Source of the DNA: VRUE01 sp963780815
GTDB taxonomy: Bacteria > Actinomycetota > Thermoleophilia > Solirubrobacterales > 70-9
NCBI GenBank assembly: GCA_963780815.1
Contig: CAWADG010000006.1
Span: forward strand, 124,001 to 188,000
Length of the DNA: 64,000 nt
Direction of reading: 5' to 3'
Below the pieces are notes generated by a model. It searched no databases and had not been told where the DNA came from. It saw only the letters and a list, made by a program, of their open reading frames with translations. Below, in pieces: positions 26,717 to 37,085 of the stretch. Numbering within the stretch: position 1 is the first letter of the stretch; each line of letters opens with the position of its first letter. Both the position numbers and the translations under genes were made by a program.

Positions 26717-29467
26717 TCAGTCTTCGCCGCTCGTGCCGCCGGAGCCCTTGGCCCGGTCCTTCGCGTGCCCGTCGGGCAGCGCCGCCGGGGAGGGCGCGGT
26801 CCGGACTTCGGGGTTTTCGATTTCGCCGAGGCGCCTGATCAGCCGGTCCCACTTTCCGGGGGCCAGTTCGCCGAAGCCTGGGAAGAGCGTGCTCGAGCCA
26901 AGTTGACTCAGGAAGTCGTCCATCCTGTGCCCCCATGCAGTTTCGTCGCCCTCCTCGTAGGAGGCGTGGCTGAGCGGCGCGCCGCTTGAGTCGGCGAAGC
27001 CGATCTCGATCGAGCCGCCTTCGACGAAGCTCGCGATCTGCTGCCCGGCGGCGACCCTCTGACCGGCGTGCACCGTCGCCCTGACTCCCTCGTATACATA
27101 GATCACCCTGCCTGCTTCGGGGCCGTCGAGGAGGCGGTAGAGGACGCCGCCGCCTTCCGGCCAGCCCGGGGCGCTAGTGGCCAGGATCCTCGCGTTGCCG
27201 ATCGCGAGGATCGGCCCGGAGCCGGTGAAGTCGACGCCCATGTCGATCCTGCCCTGGCTGGCGCTCACGAAGGGGCTCACGTATTCGGCTTCGAAGCCAG
27301 GGGAGTAGCCGACGTGGACGTGGTCGAAGTGGTCGGGAAGGGCGAAACTCGTTTCGCCCGGCAGGTCCTCGAGCGAGATCACCTGGTGGGGGTGCATCGA
27401 ACCCTGTAGCTGAAGCACCGTCTTGATCAGTTCGTCGGTGAGGGTCCCGGGACCCTGGTGGCCTGTCACCGGGATTCCGTTGATCACCGCAATGTCCACC
27501 GCATCGCCGGTCGAGTGCTCGGAGACGTTGCCCGAGGAGGTCAGATAGCCGTGGCCGCATTTGAGCGCCGTGATCCCGAGCTGGAAGCCTTTCGCGCTCA
27601 GGTACTCGAGCATCGCCAACACACGGCGATCGATCTGGCCGGTGGCAATGTCGGTGCGCCCGCAGGGGTAGATCGAGAGCGCCTTGTCGTCAAGCACGCG
27701 CTGCTGGAGGGCCTCCTTGGAGAGCAGCAGCACCCCGGCTCCGCCAAGGTTGCTCAGCGGGTTCTTGCCGTTGGCGCGATAGATGGCCGTCGCTTCGAGC
27801 AGCTTCCAGCCGTCGAGGATCGGCTTCGGGTCGATCCGCGGGGCGCCGCGGCCCGCCGGCCGGATCGAGAAGTTGATGTGGGGGTCGATGCCTTCCGAGG
27901 GGCCGCCGAGCCGGGCCAGGACTGTCCCGGCTATAACCCTCGACCCGACCTTCAGGGTCCCGTCGGAGCCCTTCGCCCCGGCCTGATCGACCTTTTCGTA
28001 GGCCTGCGACTGATCGCGTTCGGGCGCGCGGCCCGGCAGGGCGTAGAGGCGCGGGCGGATGTTTTCGCTGTCGACCGGGACCTGGCGTTCCTCGCCGGTC
28101 GGCATCACAACCGCCCGATGCTTGCGGACGATCTTCCCCAGTTTGGCGTAGGTGTAGCGGTTGCCGTAGGCGTCGCGGAGGACGATGTAGTTGCCGAGCA
28201 GCTTCGAATCGCCGCTCTTGATGATCACGCCGTCGTTGACTGCAACGACCGGCGAGCCCGTGGCGGCGAAGATGTTGATCCCGTGACGGGTCGGCGAGGA
28301 GGAGATCACCGCCGCCGCGTTGCCGAATCGATGGCGCCCGCCGGGCTTCGCCTGCTTGATCGCCGCGCGGGTCAAGAGTTCGTCCGCGTAGCGGGCGTCG
28401 GCGGCGACCGGGAAGTGTGCCCCTTCGGTCAGGCCGGTCAGCGACCCGACCAGGTCACTCGGCAGCTTGCCGTAGGCGTGCGCGTAGAGGAGGACCTCCT
28501 GGACGTACCAGTCGGCGTGGTTATAGGCGAAGATCGCCTTGTAGAGGTTGTGGTCGGAACCGGCGATCTTCAGGTAGTGGGCGGCGGCGCAGATCGCGTC
28601 GACCGGGTTGTAGGGATCCTCGCGGCCGTCGCCGTTGGCATCGAGCCCGTAGGTCTGCCAGCTCGAGGGGAGGAACTGCATCCAGCCCATCGCCCCGGCG
28701 CTGGAGACGTTGAGGTTGGTGCCGAAGGCGGTCTCGATTTTGTTGATCGAGGCGAGGACCTCCCAGGGGACGCCGTACTCGGTGCCGCAGGCCTGGTAGA
28801 TCGGCAGCAGGAAGGGGGGGATCTCGAACGAGTCGATGACGAAGTTGGGGACGCCGATGGGAGCGGGGCCGAACATCGCGAAGGTCGTCGTCGGGTTGGC
28901 CGCCGTCGGGGCGCCGCCCTTGTCGAAGGCGGCGCTGCCGCCGTTGGCGCCCGGCTGCGCCGGCTGCACCCCGCCGGTCGCGGGCGGGGCGGTGATGCCG
29001 CCGCCGGCTCCGATCCCGGCGCCGCCGCCGGTTCCGTCGAGGCTCTGGTTGTGGGTGACGCCGCCGGCTTCGGGGGCTTCGGCCGCGTTCAGCGAGGAGC
29101 CGGTTTCGAGCTGGCCGGTCGCCGGCTGGGCCGGGCTCGGTTCGGGCGCCGGCTGGACCGGGGGCGCCGGGGTCGGGGAGGGGGCCGGAGCGGGTGCCGG
29201 TTCTTCAACCGGTTCGGGCGACTCTTCAGGGTCCGTGGGTTCGGTGCAGTCGGGGTCTTCGGAGTCGACCAGGCCGTCTTCGTCGTCGTCGATTTCGTTC
29301 TCGCACTGGGGGATTTCGGCGGCTTCGGTGCCGACCGCCGGAGGGGTGCCGAGCGCGTCGCTGCCGCCGAGTTCGGCCGCCGAGTCCGCGCCCGCCATTC
29401 CCACGCCGAGAGCGGTCACGACCGCGAAGCCGGCAAGGGCGATGATCAGTGCGAGCTTGTTTCTCAT
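26717..29467 (-). CDS. Large secreted multi-domain cell-wall hydrolase
   Basis: 916 residues. Signal peptide or anchor (LALIIALAGFAVVTALGVG), then an acidic Asp/Glu stretch (CENEIDDDEDGLVDSEDPDC, Ca-binding-like), Pro/Ala- and Gly-rich linkers to ~215. Residues ~215-330 are a lytic transglycosylase domain (WEVLASINKIETAFG with catalytic Glu; SAGAMGWMQFLPSSW; DPYNPVDAICAAAHYL). ~375-560 is an M23-like (LytM) domain (GINIFAATGSPVVAVNDG, DPHINFSI). ~600-740 recalls an M15-like peptidase (EHSTGDAVDIAV, DHFDHVHVGY). A second M23-like module ends the protein. It should cut both glycan and peptide bonds in peptidoglycan. Confidence 0.85.
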   Translation of the reverse strand: MRNKLALIIALAGFAVVTALGVGMAGADSAAELGGSDALGTPPAVGTEAAEIPQCENEIDDDEDGLVDSEDPDCTEPTDPEESPEPVEEPAPAPAPSPTPAPPVQPAPEPSPAQPATGQLETGSSLNAAEAPEAGGVTHNQSLDGTGGGAGIGAGGGITAPPATGGVQPAQPGANGGSAAFDKGGAPTAANPTTTFAMFGPAPIGVPNFVIDSFEIPPFLLPIYQACGTEYGVPWEVLASINKIETAFGTNLNVSSAGAMGWMQFLPSSWQTYGLDANGDGREDPYNPVDAICAAAHYLKIAGSDHNLYKAIFAYNHADWYVQEVLLYAHAYGKLPSDLVGSLTGLTEGAHFPVAADARYADELLTRAAIKQAKPGGRHRFGNAAAVISSSPTRHGINIFAATGSPVVAVNDGVIIKSGDSKLLGNYIVLRDAYGNRYTYAKLGKIVRKHRAVVMPTGEERQVPVDSENIRPRLYALPGRAPERDQSQAYEKVDQAGAKGSDGTLKVGSRVIAGTVLARLGGPSEGIDPHINFSIRPAGRGAPRIDPKPILDGWKLLEATAIYRANGKNPLSNLGGAGVLLLSKEALQQRVLDDKALSIYPCGRTDIATGQIDRRVLAMLEYLSAKGFQLGITALKCGHGYLTSSGNVSEHSTGDAVDIAVINGIPVTGHQGPGTLTDELIKTVLQLQGSMHPHQVISLEDLPGETSFALPDHFDHVHVGYSPGFEAEYVSPFVSASQGRIDMGVDFTGSGPILAIGNARILATSAPGWPEGGGVLYRLLDGPEAGRVIYVYEGVRATVHAGQRVAAGQQIASFVEGGSIEIGFADSSGAPLSHASYEEGDETAWGHRMDDFLSQLGSSTLFPGFGELAPGKWDRLIRRLGEIENPEVRTAPSPAALPDGHAKDRAKGSGGTSGED

Positions 29468-29683
29468 TCAGCAGCGCCTCAGATATGCGAATCCGCGGGT
29501 CATCGACCCCGGTCGTGTCCTCTCCCCACGCAAAAGACTTGGAAAAGCTACCCGCTTTAGAGGACCGTATGTAGCCACGCCCTGCGCACCCAACATGGCC
29601 TTAATCATGGCCTTCTCTCGCGGCTGCCCCGACGCACGTGGCGACGCAGGATTCCAGGCGTTCCGGATGCGCTCGTTAAGCTG

Positions 29684-30034
29684 ATGTCAATGACAGATGA
29701 AGCGCAGGATCAGGACGGCATCAGGGCCCGCAGCGAGCAGGCGATCGGTGAGCTCGCGCAGGCCCTTCTCGACAGCGAGGTGCTGGAGAACGCCCTCGCG
29801 GCCGCCTTCGGCGCCCGCGACAGGGCCGCGGAGGCCCAGCGAGCGGCGATGTCGGCCCTCAACCTGCCCTCCGCCGGCGACGTTGAGCGCCTCGAGCGAC
29901 GGATTCGGTCGCTCTCCCGCCGCCTCGAGGAGGTCGAGGACCAACTCGATGCGGTCGGGCGCGACGTCGCCGAGCTCCGTCGCGAGATCAGAGCCGGCGC
30001 GCCCCGTCCGAAGGCCGCGAAAGCAGCAGACTAA
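29684..30034 (+). CDS. Small coiled-coil protein
   Basis: 116 residues. After an acidic start (MSMTDEAQDQDGIRARSEQ) the protein is helical, with a likely two-strand coiled coil at ~60-100 (VERLERRIRSLSRRLEEVEDQL and on) and a Lys/Pro/Ala tail. The organisation resembles phasin-like or other small scaffold proteins, but no family can be named. ATG 29684 or the in-frame ATG at 29690 may be used. Its stop lies 9 bases from that of the convergent phosphorylase gene. Confidence 0.6.
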   Translation: MSMTDEAQDQDGIRARSEQAIGELAQALLDSEVLENALAAAFGARDRAAEAQRAAMSALNLPSAGDVERLERRIRSLSRRLEEVEDQLDAVGRDVAELRREIRAGAPRPKAAKAAD

Positions 30035-30043
30035 CCCTCTACT

Positions 30044-30715
30044 TTAGGCTGAGAGTGCGCCCTCGGCGGCGGCTCCGGCCCGTTTCGACACCGACGCCAG
30101 AGCGTCGTCATCGAGGCGCTCCCCCTTCGCCTCGGAGACGATCAGGACGGCCGCCGCCGCGACCCCCAGCTCGCGGCCGCGGGCGAGCACCGCGACGGTC
30201 TGCATGTCGGCCGCTGCGGCATCGCCGTGGGACGCGGCCGGGTCGGCGGGGTGCTCGTCAAGGCTCACGACCCGCAGCGGCCGGGCGCTGTCCCCGAGGC
30301 CGTCGCGCAGCCGCGCCGACAGCTCGGGGTCGGGCAGGACGGTCTCGCCGAGCCTGATGCCGTGGGCGGCGGCGCTACCGCCGCCGGCGAGCGCCTCGGC
30401 GGCGAGGATCAGCTCACCGGCCCCGAGGTCGGGCGCGAGTGCGGTGCAGGTGCCGACCCTGATCGCCCGCCGAACCCCGAGCTTCGCCAGGTCGGCGAGG
30501 ACGATCGCGGCGCTCGGGCCGCCCATCCCGGTCGCCTGGATCGTCAGCGCGCGGCCCGCCGGGGTCTCCCCTGAGTAGCCCCAGAGGCCGCGCGCGTGGT
30601 TGCTCATCTTCGGCTGATCGAGCAGCTCCTGGGCGAGCAGCAGCGCCCGCCCGGGATCGCCGACGAGGATCGCGTCGGCGGCGATCGCGGCGGTGGGGCG
30701 GAGGCGGGACGTCAT
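30044..30715 (-). CDS. Purine/uridine nucleoside phosphorylase family protein
   Basis: 223 residues of the PNP/UDP family: DAILVGDPGRALLLAQEL (phosphate-binding), GRALTIQATGMGGPSAAIVLADL, GVRRAIRVGTCTAL (signature), and ADMQTVAVLARG, where the usual family VEMEAA/VDMEA appears as ADMQTV. It splits nucleosides with phosphate to base and sugar-1-phosphate. It is slightly shorter than E. coli DeoD or Udp, and the Glu-to-Gln change (DMQ for DME) in the ribose-binding motif makes substrate prediction unsafe. Start ATG 30715; divergent from the PII gene. Confidence 0.82.
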   Translation of the reverse strand: MTSRLRPTAAIAADAILVGDPGRALLLAQELLDQPKMSNHARGLWGYSGETPAGRALTIQATGMGGPSAAIVLADLAKLGVRRAIRVGTCTALAPDLGAGELILAAEALAGGGSAAAHGIRLGETVLPDPELSARLRDGLGDSARPLRVVSLDEHPADPAASHGDAAAADMQTVAVLARGRELGVAAAAVLIVSEAKGERLDDDALASVSKRAGAAAEGALSA

Positions 30716-30811
30716 CGGAGCCGACCCTATGTCAATGGGAGAAAGCCTCCCTGTGTATTTCCTCCAGCAGTCCAAACACAGCCATCCGGGCCGCTCGTAG
30801 TTTGTGAGGGC

Positions 30812-31180
30812 ATGAAGAAGGTCGAGGCGTTCATCCGCCACGAGGCGTTCGAGCCGATCCGGGCCGAGCTGCTCGACAAGGGATTTCCATCGCTCTCGAT
30901 CAGCGAGGCGAAGGGATCGGGCCGGCAGAAGGGGGTCGTCGAGACATATCGCGGCTCGACCCTGACGGTCAATGTCCGGCCGAAGCTCAAGCTCGAGGTG
31001 GTGATCGAGGACAAGGACAAGTCGCTGGTCGTCGAGACGATCCTCAAGCACGCCCGCACGGGCGAGGTCGGCGACGGCAAGATCTTCGTCCTGCCGGTCG
31101 AGGAGGCGATTCGGATCCGCACCGGCGAGGACGGAGAGCCGGTCCTCCAGGCACATTCGGAGGACGAGATCCCCGCCTAG
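30812..31180 (+). CDS. PII nitrogen regulatory protein with Leu at position 51
   Basis: 122 residues aligning without gaps to GlnB/GlnK over positions 1-100: start MKKVEAFIRHEAFEPIRAEL, T-loop GRQKGVVETYRGSTLTV, PKLKLEVVIED, and the C-terminal signature TGEVGDGKIFVLPVEEAIRIRTGE. PII trimers bind ATP/ADP and 2-oxoglutarate and control AmtB, glutamine synthetase and others. The uridylylation residue Tyr51 is Leu here; Tyr46 and Ser49 (the residue phosphorylated in cyanobacteria) are present. ATG 30812 follows GTGAGGGC. It is not beside amtB, which is unusual for glnK-type genes. A divergent phosphorylase gene shares its upstream region. Confidence 0.92.
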   Translation: MKKVEAFIRHEAFEPIRAELLDKGFPSLSISEAKGSGRQKGVVETYRGSTLTVNVRPKLKLEVVIEDKDKSLVVETILKHARTGEVGDGKIFVLPVEEAIRIRTGEDGEPVLQAHSEDEIPA

Positions 31181-31218
31181 CTTCGTCACGTCACCGGCGC
31201 GACTAGGCTCGGCGATCG

Positions 31219-32403
31219 ATGGCGGAAGAGCGGATCAGCCTTGCCGAGGCCTCGCGGCGTTCGGGGGTCTCGGCCGCGACCCTGAAACGGTGGGCGGCGG
31301 AGGGGATCGTCCCGGTCCGCCGCGGGCGCTGGACCGCCGCGGCCGCCGCCCAGGCCCGGGTCGTCGCCCGGATGCGCGAGCGGGGCCACTCGCTCGAGGA
31401 GCTGAAGAGGGCCGGCCGCGAGGGCCGGCTCGCGTTCGGCTTCGCCGAGGAGCTGTTCCCGCGCAGCGACGAGCAGGTCACGATCGAGGAGGTCGCCGAG
31501 CAGACCGGGCTCGAACCGGAGCTGATCGAGCGGATCATGGTGATCCTCGGCACCCCGCTCGGGCGCGAGCGGCTGCTCAACCCGGAGGACGTCGCCGCGA
31601 TGCGCCACTGCGCCCGCGTCCTCGCCGCCGGCTTCCCGCTCGTCGCCTTCCTGCAACTGGTCCGGGTCTACGTCCAGGCGCTGCGCCGGATCGCCGACGC
31701 CGAGGTCCGCCTCTTCCACCTCTACGTCCACGAACCGATGATCCGCGACGCCGTGCCGGAGCTCGAGATGGCGGAGGAGATCGGCGAGCTCGCCGGCGAA
31801 ATCCTGCCGTTGGCGACGCCAATGACGGAGTACCTGCACGCCCGCTACCTGCGCTTCTTCCTCGAGCAGGACGTCGTCGGTCACATGGAGAGCGAGCTGG
31901 GGACGTCGGGGTCCCAGGTCCACCACGTCCCGGTCACTCTCTGTTTCATCGACCTCACGGGGTTCACCCGATACACCGAGGAGGAGGGCGACCTCGAGGC
32001 GCTCGACGTGGTCGAGAACTTCGTCCGCAACGTCGAGGAGACGCTGCCGCCCGAGGCGACGATCGTGAAGACGATCGGCGACGAGGTGATGGTGGTATCG
32101 CCCGACCCCGGCTCGCTGACCGAGTGGGCGGTCGGGCTGCTGGCCCGCTTCTCCGAGCGCCCCCAGCCGCGGGTCGGGATCCACTACGCCCAGGCCGTCT
32201 ACCGCGACGGCGACTACTTCGGCACCCACGTCAACCTCGCCCACCGGGTCGTCGGCCGGGCCCTGGCCGGCGAGGTGATGGTGACCGACACGGTTGCCGA
32301 GAGCCTCGGCGAACGGGGGCTGTCCTACTCGCCGATCGGCGAGGTCACCCTCAAGGGGTTCCCAGAGCCGACCGAGCTCTATGTGGTCCGCCCCGCCGCC
32401 TGA
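31219..32403 (+). CDS. MerR-type HTH fused to class III adenylate/guanylate cyclase
   Basis: 394 residues. Residues ~5-60 look like a MerR-type winged helix (ISLAEASRRSGVSAATLKRWAAEGIVP) followed by a helical sensor region (65-220; TIEEVAEQTGLEPELIERIM, then LVAFLQLVRVYVQALRRIADAEVR). Residues ~235-390 are a class III cyclase: VTLCFIDLTGFTRYTEEEGD (metal Asp), TIVKTIGDEVMVV (substrate Lys and second metal Asp), DYFGTHVNLAHRVVGRA (transition-state Asn/Arg). All key catalytic residues seem present, so cAMP or cGMP synthesis is plausible. Whether the HTH binds DNA is unknown. Soluble. Confidence 0.85.
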   Translation: MAEERISLAEASRRSGVSAATLKRWAAEGIVPVRRGRWTAAAAAQARVVARMRERGHSLEELKRAGREGRLAFGFAEELFPRSDEQVTIEEVAEQTGLEPELIERIMVILGTPLGRERLLNPEDVAAMRHCARVLAAGFPLVAFLQLVRVYVQALRRIADAEVRLFHLYVHEPMIRDAVPELEMAEEIGELAGEILPLATPMTEYLHARYLRFFLEQDVVGHMESELGTSGSQVHHVPVTLCFIDLTGFTRYTEEEGDLEALDVVENFVRNVEETLPPEATIVKTIGDEVMVVSPDPGSLTEWAVGLLARFSERPQPRVGIHYAQAVYRDGDYFGTHVNLAHRVVGRALAGEVMVTDTVAESLGERGLSYSPIGEVTLKGFPEPTELYVVRPAA

Positions 32404-32414
32404 CCAAGTGCTCA

Positions 32415-32459
32415 GGATGTCGCACTTCCCTTTATCTCTCGGAGGGAAGTGCGACATCC
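32415..32459 (+). repeat. Perfect 17-base-pair hairpin between cyclase and tilS genes
   Basis: GGATGTCGCACTTCCCT (32415-32431) pairs with AGGGAAGTGCGACATCC (32443-32459) around an 11-base loop. It starts 12 bases after the cyclase stop and ends 18 bases before tilS. No T-run follows, so it is not a textbook terminator. A hairpin with an 11-base loop and a GGAGG-type right arm also lies at 53590-53624. Confidence 0.7.
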
Positions 32460-32477
32460 AGGCGTAGAGTCGCCGGG

Positions 32478-33416
32478 GTGGATGCCGAGCAGTTGGTCGA
32501 TGCGGTGCGCGAGGAGGGGCTGCTGGCGCCGGGCTCGACCGTCGTCGCGATGCTCTCCGGCGGCCGCGACTCGGTCTGCCTACTCGACGTCTGCGTCCGG
32601 CTGCTCGGGGCCGCGGCGGTGACCGCCCTCCACGTCAACTACGGGCTCCGCAACGATGCCGATGAGGACGAGCGCCATTGCGCCGACCTCTGCGCCGAGC
32701 TCGGGGTGGGGCTCGAGGTCGAGCGCCCGCGCCGTCCCGAGGGCGCCGGGAACCTCCAGGCCTGGGCCCGCGACGCGCGCTACGCCGCCGCCGCCAAGCT
32801 CGCAATCGAGTCCGGGTCGCTGGTCGCTACCGGCCACACCTCCGACGACCAGGTCGAGACGATCCTCTACCGGCTCGCCTCCTCGCCGAGCCGGCGCGCC
32901 CTGCTCGGGATGCGCCGCAGCGACGGCAGGCTGGTGCGGCCGCTGCTCGACTTCACCAGGGCAGAGACGACCGGCTACTGCGAGCAGCGCGGGCTCGGCT
33001 GGCGCGACGACCCGACCAACGATGCCGACTCCTACGCCCGCAACCGGGTCCGCCACGGGCTCGCGGCGGCGCTGGCCGAGGTCCACCCGGCGGCGGCGGC
33101 CAACGTTCTCCGCACCGCCGCGCTCCTCCGCGATGAGGCCGAGGTGCTCGACGGGCTGGTCGACGCCGAGCTCGGCGGCGGCGACGGGGCTGCGCGGAAC
33201 ACGATCGAGCTCGCCCGCCTCGCCGAGCTGGCACCGGCACTGCGGCGGCTCGTCGTCCAGCAGCTCGCCGACCGCGCCGCCGGGCGCCCCGTCCCCGGCG
33301 CTGCCAACCACGCCGAGGAGGTGGTCGGGCTGCGCCGCTCCGGGACGGCGATGCTCGATCTCGGCGGCGGGGTCCGCGCCGTCGTCGAGCGCGGCGTCCT
33401 CCGCGCCGAACGCTGA
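32478..33416 (+). CDS. tilS: tRNA(Ile)-lysidine synthase TilS (short form)
   Basis: 312 residues. It adds lysine to C34 of tRNA-Ile (CAU), changing both codon and charging identity; essential in most bacteria. The PP-loop is AMLSGGRDSVCLLDV (ATP binding), followed by LHVNYGLRNDADEDE, WARDARYAAAAKLA, ATGHTSDDQVETILYRL and WRDDPTNDADSYARNRVRH. It lacks the long C-terminal domains of E. coli TilS, as in many actinobacteria. GTG 32478 gives the right start; TAGAGT 7 bases upstream could be a -10 hexamer for a leaderless message. hpt follows, the common tilS-hpt-ftsH order. Confidence 0.93.
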   Translation: MDAEQLVDAVREEGLLAPGSTVVAMLSGGRDSVCLLDVCVRLLGAAAVTALHVNYGLRNDADEDERHCADLCAELGVGLEVERPRRPEGAGNLQAWARDARYAAAAKLAIESGSLVATGHTSDDQVETILYRLASSPSRRALLGMRRSDGRLVRPLLDFTRAETTGYCEQRGLGWRDDPTNDADSYARNRVRHGLAAALAEVHPAAAANVLRTAALLRDEAEVLDGLVDAELGGGDGAARNTIELARLAELAPALRRLVVQQLADRAAGRPVPGAANHAEEVVGLRRSGTAMLDLGGGVRAVVERGVLRAER

Positions 33417-33493
33417 GCCCGGGGTGCCCGTATCTAGACTGCAACCGTGAGTGCGGGGCGACCGAGCATCCAAATCTGAATCACTTCGAGTGA

Positions 33494-34039
33494 GTGAAGC
33501 GCGAAACTGATCTGAGCGATTCGCGTGTCGGGGAGGTCCTCGTCGCGGCGGAAGACCTGCAGCGGCGGGTGGTCGAGCTCGGCGAGCAGATCAGCGCCGA
33601 GTACGAGGGCCGCGACCTGGTCATGGTCGGGGTCCTGAAGGGCGCGGTGATCTTCCTCGCCGACCTGATGCGCCACATCTCCATCCCCTGCGAGGTCGAC
33701 TTCATGGCCGTCTCCAGCTACGGCTCGCAGACCGACTCCTCCGGGGTCGTCCGCATCCTCAAGGACCTCGACGAATCGATCGAGGGGCGAGACGTCCTCA
33801 TCGTCGAGGACATCATCGACTCCGGCCTCACCCTCCAGTACCTGATGAGGAGCCTCAACGCCCGCGATCCCGCTTCGCTCGAGGTCTGCGCCCTGCTCGC
33901 GAAGCCCGATCGGCTCCGCGTCGACCTCGAACCGCGCTACGTCGGATTTGAGATCCCCAATCGGTTTGCAATCGGATACGGCCTCGATCACGCCCAGCAC
34001 TACCGCAACCTGGATTTCGTAGCTGCGTTGAAGGACTAG
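33494..34039 (+). CDS. hpt: Hypoxanthine phosphoribosyltransferase
   Basis: 181 residues converting hypoxanthine or guanine plus PRPP to IMP or GMP. Motifs: VGVLKGAVIFLADLMRHI (substrate loop), FMAVSSYGSQTDSSG, the PRPP motif VLIVEDIIDSGLTLQYL, and KPDRL and VGFEIPNRFAIGYGLDHAQHYRNL at the C-terminus. The start GTG 33494 is uncertain within a few codons, as several GTGs lie together. It sits between tilS and ftsH, the usual arrangement. Confidence 0.94.
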   Translation: MKRETDLSDSRVGEVLVAAEDLQRRVVELGEQISAEYEGRDLVMVGVLKGAVIFLADLMRHISIPCEVDFMAVSSYGSQTDSSGVVRILKDLDESIEGRDVLIVEDIIDSGLTLQYLMRSLNARDPASLEVCALLAKPDRLRVDLEPRYVGFEIPNRFAIGYGLDHAQHYRNLDFVAALKD

Positions 34040-34065
34040 GGCGTCCGAAAACGCCCTGGTACGCT
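34038..34065 (+). promoter_or_regulatory. Inverted repeat and -10 hexamer before ftsH
   Basis: AGGGCGT (34038-34044) pairs with ACGCCCT (34051-34057), followed two bases later by TACGCT (34060-34065), a hexamer also found just upstream of both glycine-rich genes. If TACGCT is the -10, the ftsH message has a leader of only about 6 bases, and the inverted repeat covers the -35/spacer region, where a repressor could act. It could instead be the hpt terminator. Confidence 0.35.
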
Positions 34066-34078
34066 GATTTTTCCCCCT

Positions 34079-36025
<1,947 letters not shown>

Positions 36026-36028
<3 letters not shown>

Positions 36029-36118
36029 GGCGCAGGACATCTCCCGCCCCGACAAGTGCCGGACTAAATAGCCCGGCACTTTGAGTATCCGCCGGTTCGG
36101 GAGATGTCCCGCGCCCTA
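36026..36118 (+). repeat. Stop-codon-anchored palindromic element, copy 2
   Basis: The left outer arm (36026-36046) begins at the ftsH stop codon TAG and pairs with 36098-36118 over 21 positions with one G-T wobble. Inside is the core: AAGTGCCGG (36054-36062) with CCGGCACTT (36073-36081), then TTGAGTATCCGCCGG. The core matches that of copy 1 at 25707-25799 when both are read along the gene whose stop they contain, while the outer arms differ completely. It fills the start of the 249-base gap before folP; the rest of that gap shows nothing I can name. Confidence 0.82.
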
Positions 36119-36277
36119 GCCCAAATCGCTGCTCGATCCCCGGAGCGGCCGCAGCGACACGCGCGAGATACTTTCGCCGGTGCAGCCGATTAGCGAGCGT
36201 CACGATCTGATTTCCGCGAGCGGCGCCGATATGGCGCGTGGCCGTCGCCCCCGGACGCGAAGCGGAGGAGGCGGCGG

Positions 36278-37075
36278 ATGATCTTGATGGGTGTGGTGAA
36301 TGTGACGCCCGACTCGTTCAGCGATGGCGGGTTGTATCTCGATGAGGAGAAGGCGATCGCCCGTGGGCGGCAGTTGGTGCGGGACGGGGCGGACATCCTC
36401 GACGTCGGCGGGGAATCGACGAGGCCCGGGGCGGAGGAGGTCAGCGCCGAGGAGGAGATCGCGCGAACCGAGCCCGTCGTCGCCGAACTGACGGTCGATC
36501 TGGCGCAGACCGGCCACGAGGTCTCGATCGACACCTCGAAGCTGGCGGTCGCCGAGGCGGCGCTCGATGCCGGCGCCACGATCGTCAACGACGTGACCGC
36601 GCTGCGCGGCGACCCCGAGATCGGGGCGCTCTGCGCCGACCGCGGGGCGGGGCTGGTCCTTATGCACATGCAGGGCGACCCGCGGACGATGCAGGAGAGC
36701 CCGACCTACGACGAAGTCGTCGACGACGTCCGTGCCTTCCTCGCCGAGCGGCTCGAGGCGGCGCTCGCGGCCGGCGTCGCCGAGCAGCGGATCTGGCTCG
36801 ACCCCGGCATCGGGTTCGGCAAGAGTCTCGACCACAACCTCGAGCTCCTGCGCCGCCTCGGCGAGCTCCGCCGGGCGCTGGGCCGGCCGCTCGTCGTCGG
36901 CGCCTCGCGCAAGAGCTTCATCGGCAAGATCGACGGCTCCGAGGTCGGCGACCGGATCGGCGGGACGATCGCCGCCTCGGTCCTCGCCGCCGCCGACGGC
37001 GCCGACGTCCTCCGCGTCCACGACGTCGCCGAGGTCGCGCAGGCGGCCAGGGTCGCCGCGGCGATCCTCGGATAG
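36278..37075 (+). CDS. folP: Dihydropteroate synthase
   Basis: 265 residues. It joins 6-hydroxymethyl-dihydropterin diphosphate with p-aminobenzoate to give dihydropteroate, the sulfonamide target. Motifs: MGVVNVTPDSFSDGG, GADILDVGGESTRPGA, VSIDTSKLAVAEAALDAGA, NDVTALRGD, GIGFGKSLDHNLELLR and VGASRKSFIG. The N-terminus is short but complete for a TIM-barrel. folB follows after 10 bases and folK overlaps folB, so the three form one transcription unit behind ftsH. Confidence 0.95.
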   Translation: MILMGVVNVTPDSFSDGGLYLDEEKAIARGRQLVRDGADILDVGGESTRPGAEEVSAEEEIARTEPVVAELTVDLAQTGHEVSIDTSKLAVAEAALDAGATIVNDVTALRGDPEIGALCADRGAGLVLMHMQGDPRTMQESPTYDEVVDDVRAFLAERLEAALAAGVAEQRIWLDPGIGFGKSLDHNLELLRRLGELRRALGRPLVVGASRKSFIGKIDGSEVGDRIGGTIAASVLAAADGADVLRVHDVAEVAQAARVAAAILG

Positions 37076-37085
37076 GTTGACGGAG

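Noticed and set aside
27458..29560. A 700-codon plus-strand frame opposite the cell-wall hydrolase
   Set aside because: No domain or signal sequence; composition is that of an antisense frame.
29468..29683. Possible c-di-AMP (ydaO-type) riboswitch before the cell-wall hydrolase
   Set aside because: The gene type and presence of disA made it worth looking for, but the conserved ydaO segments are not recognisable; only a simple GGGTC/GACCC hairpin is visible.
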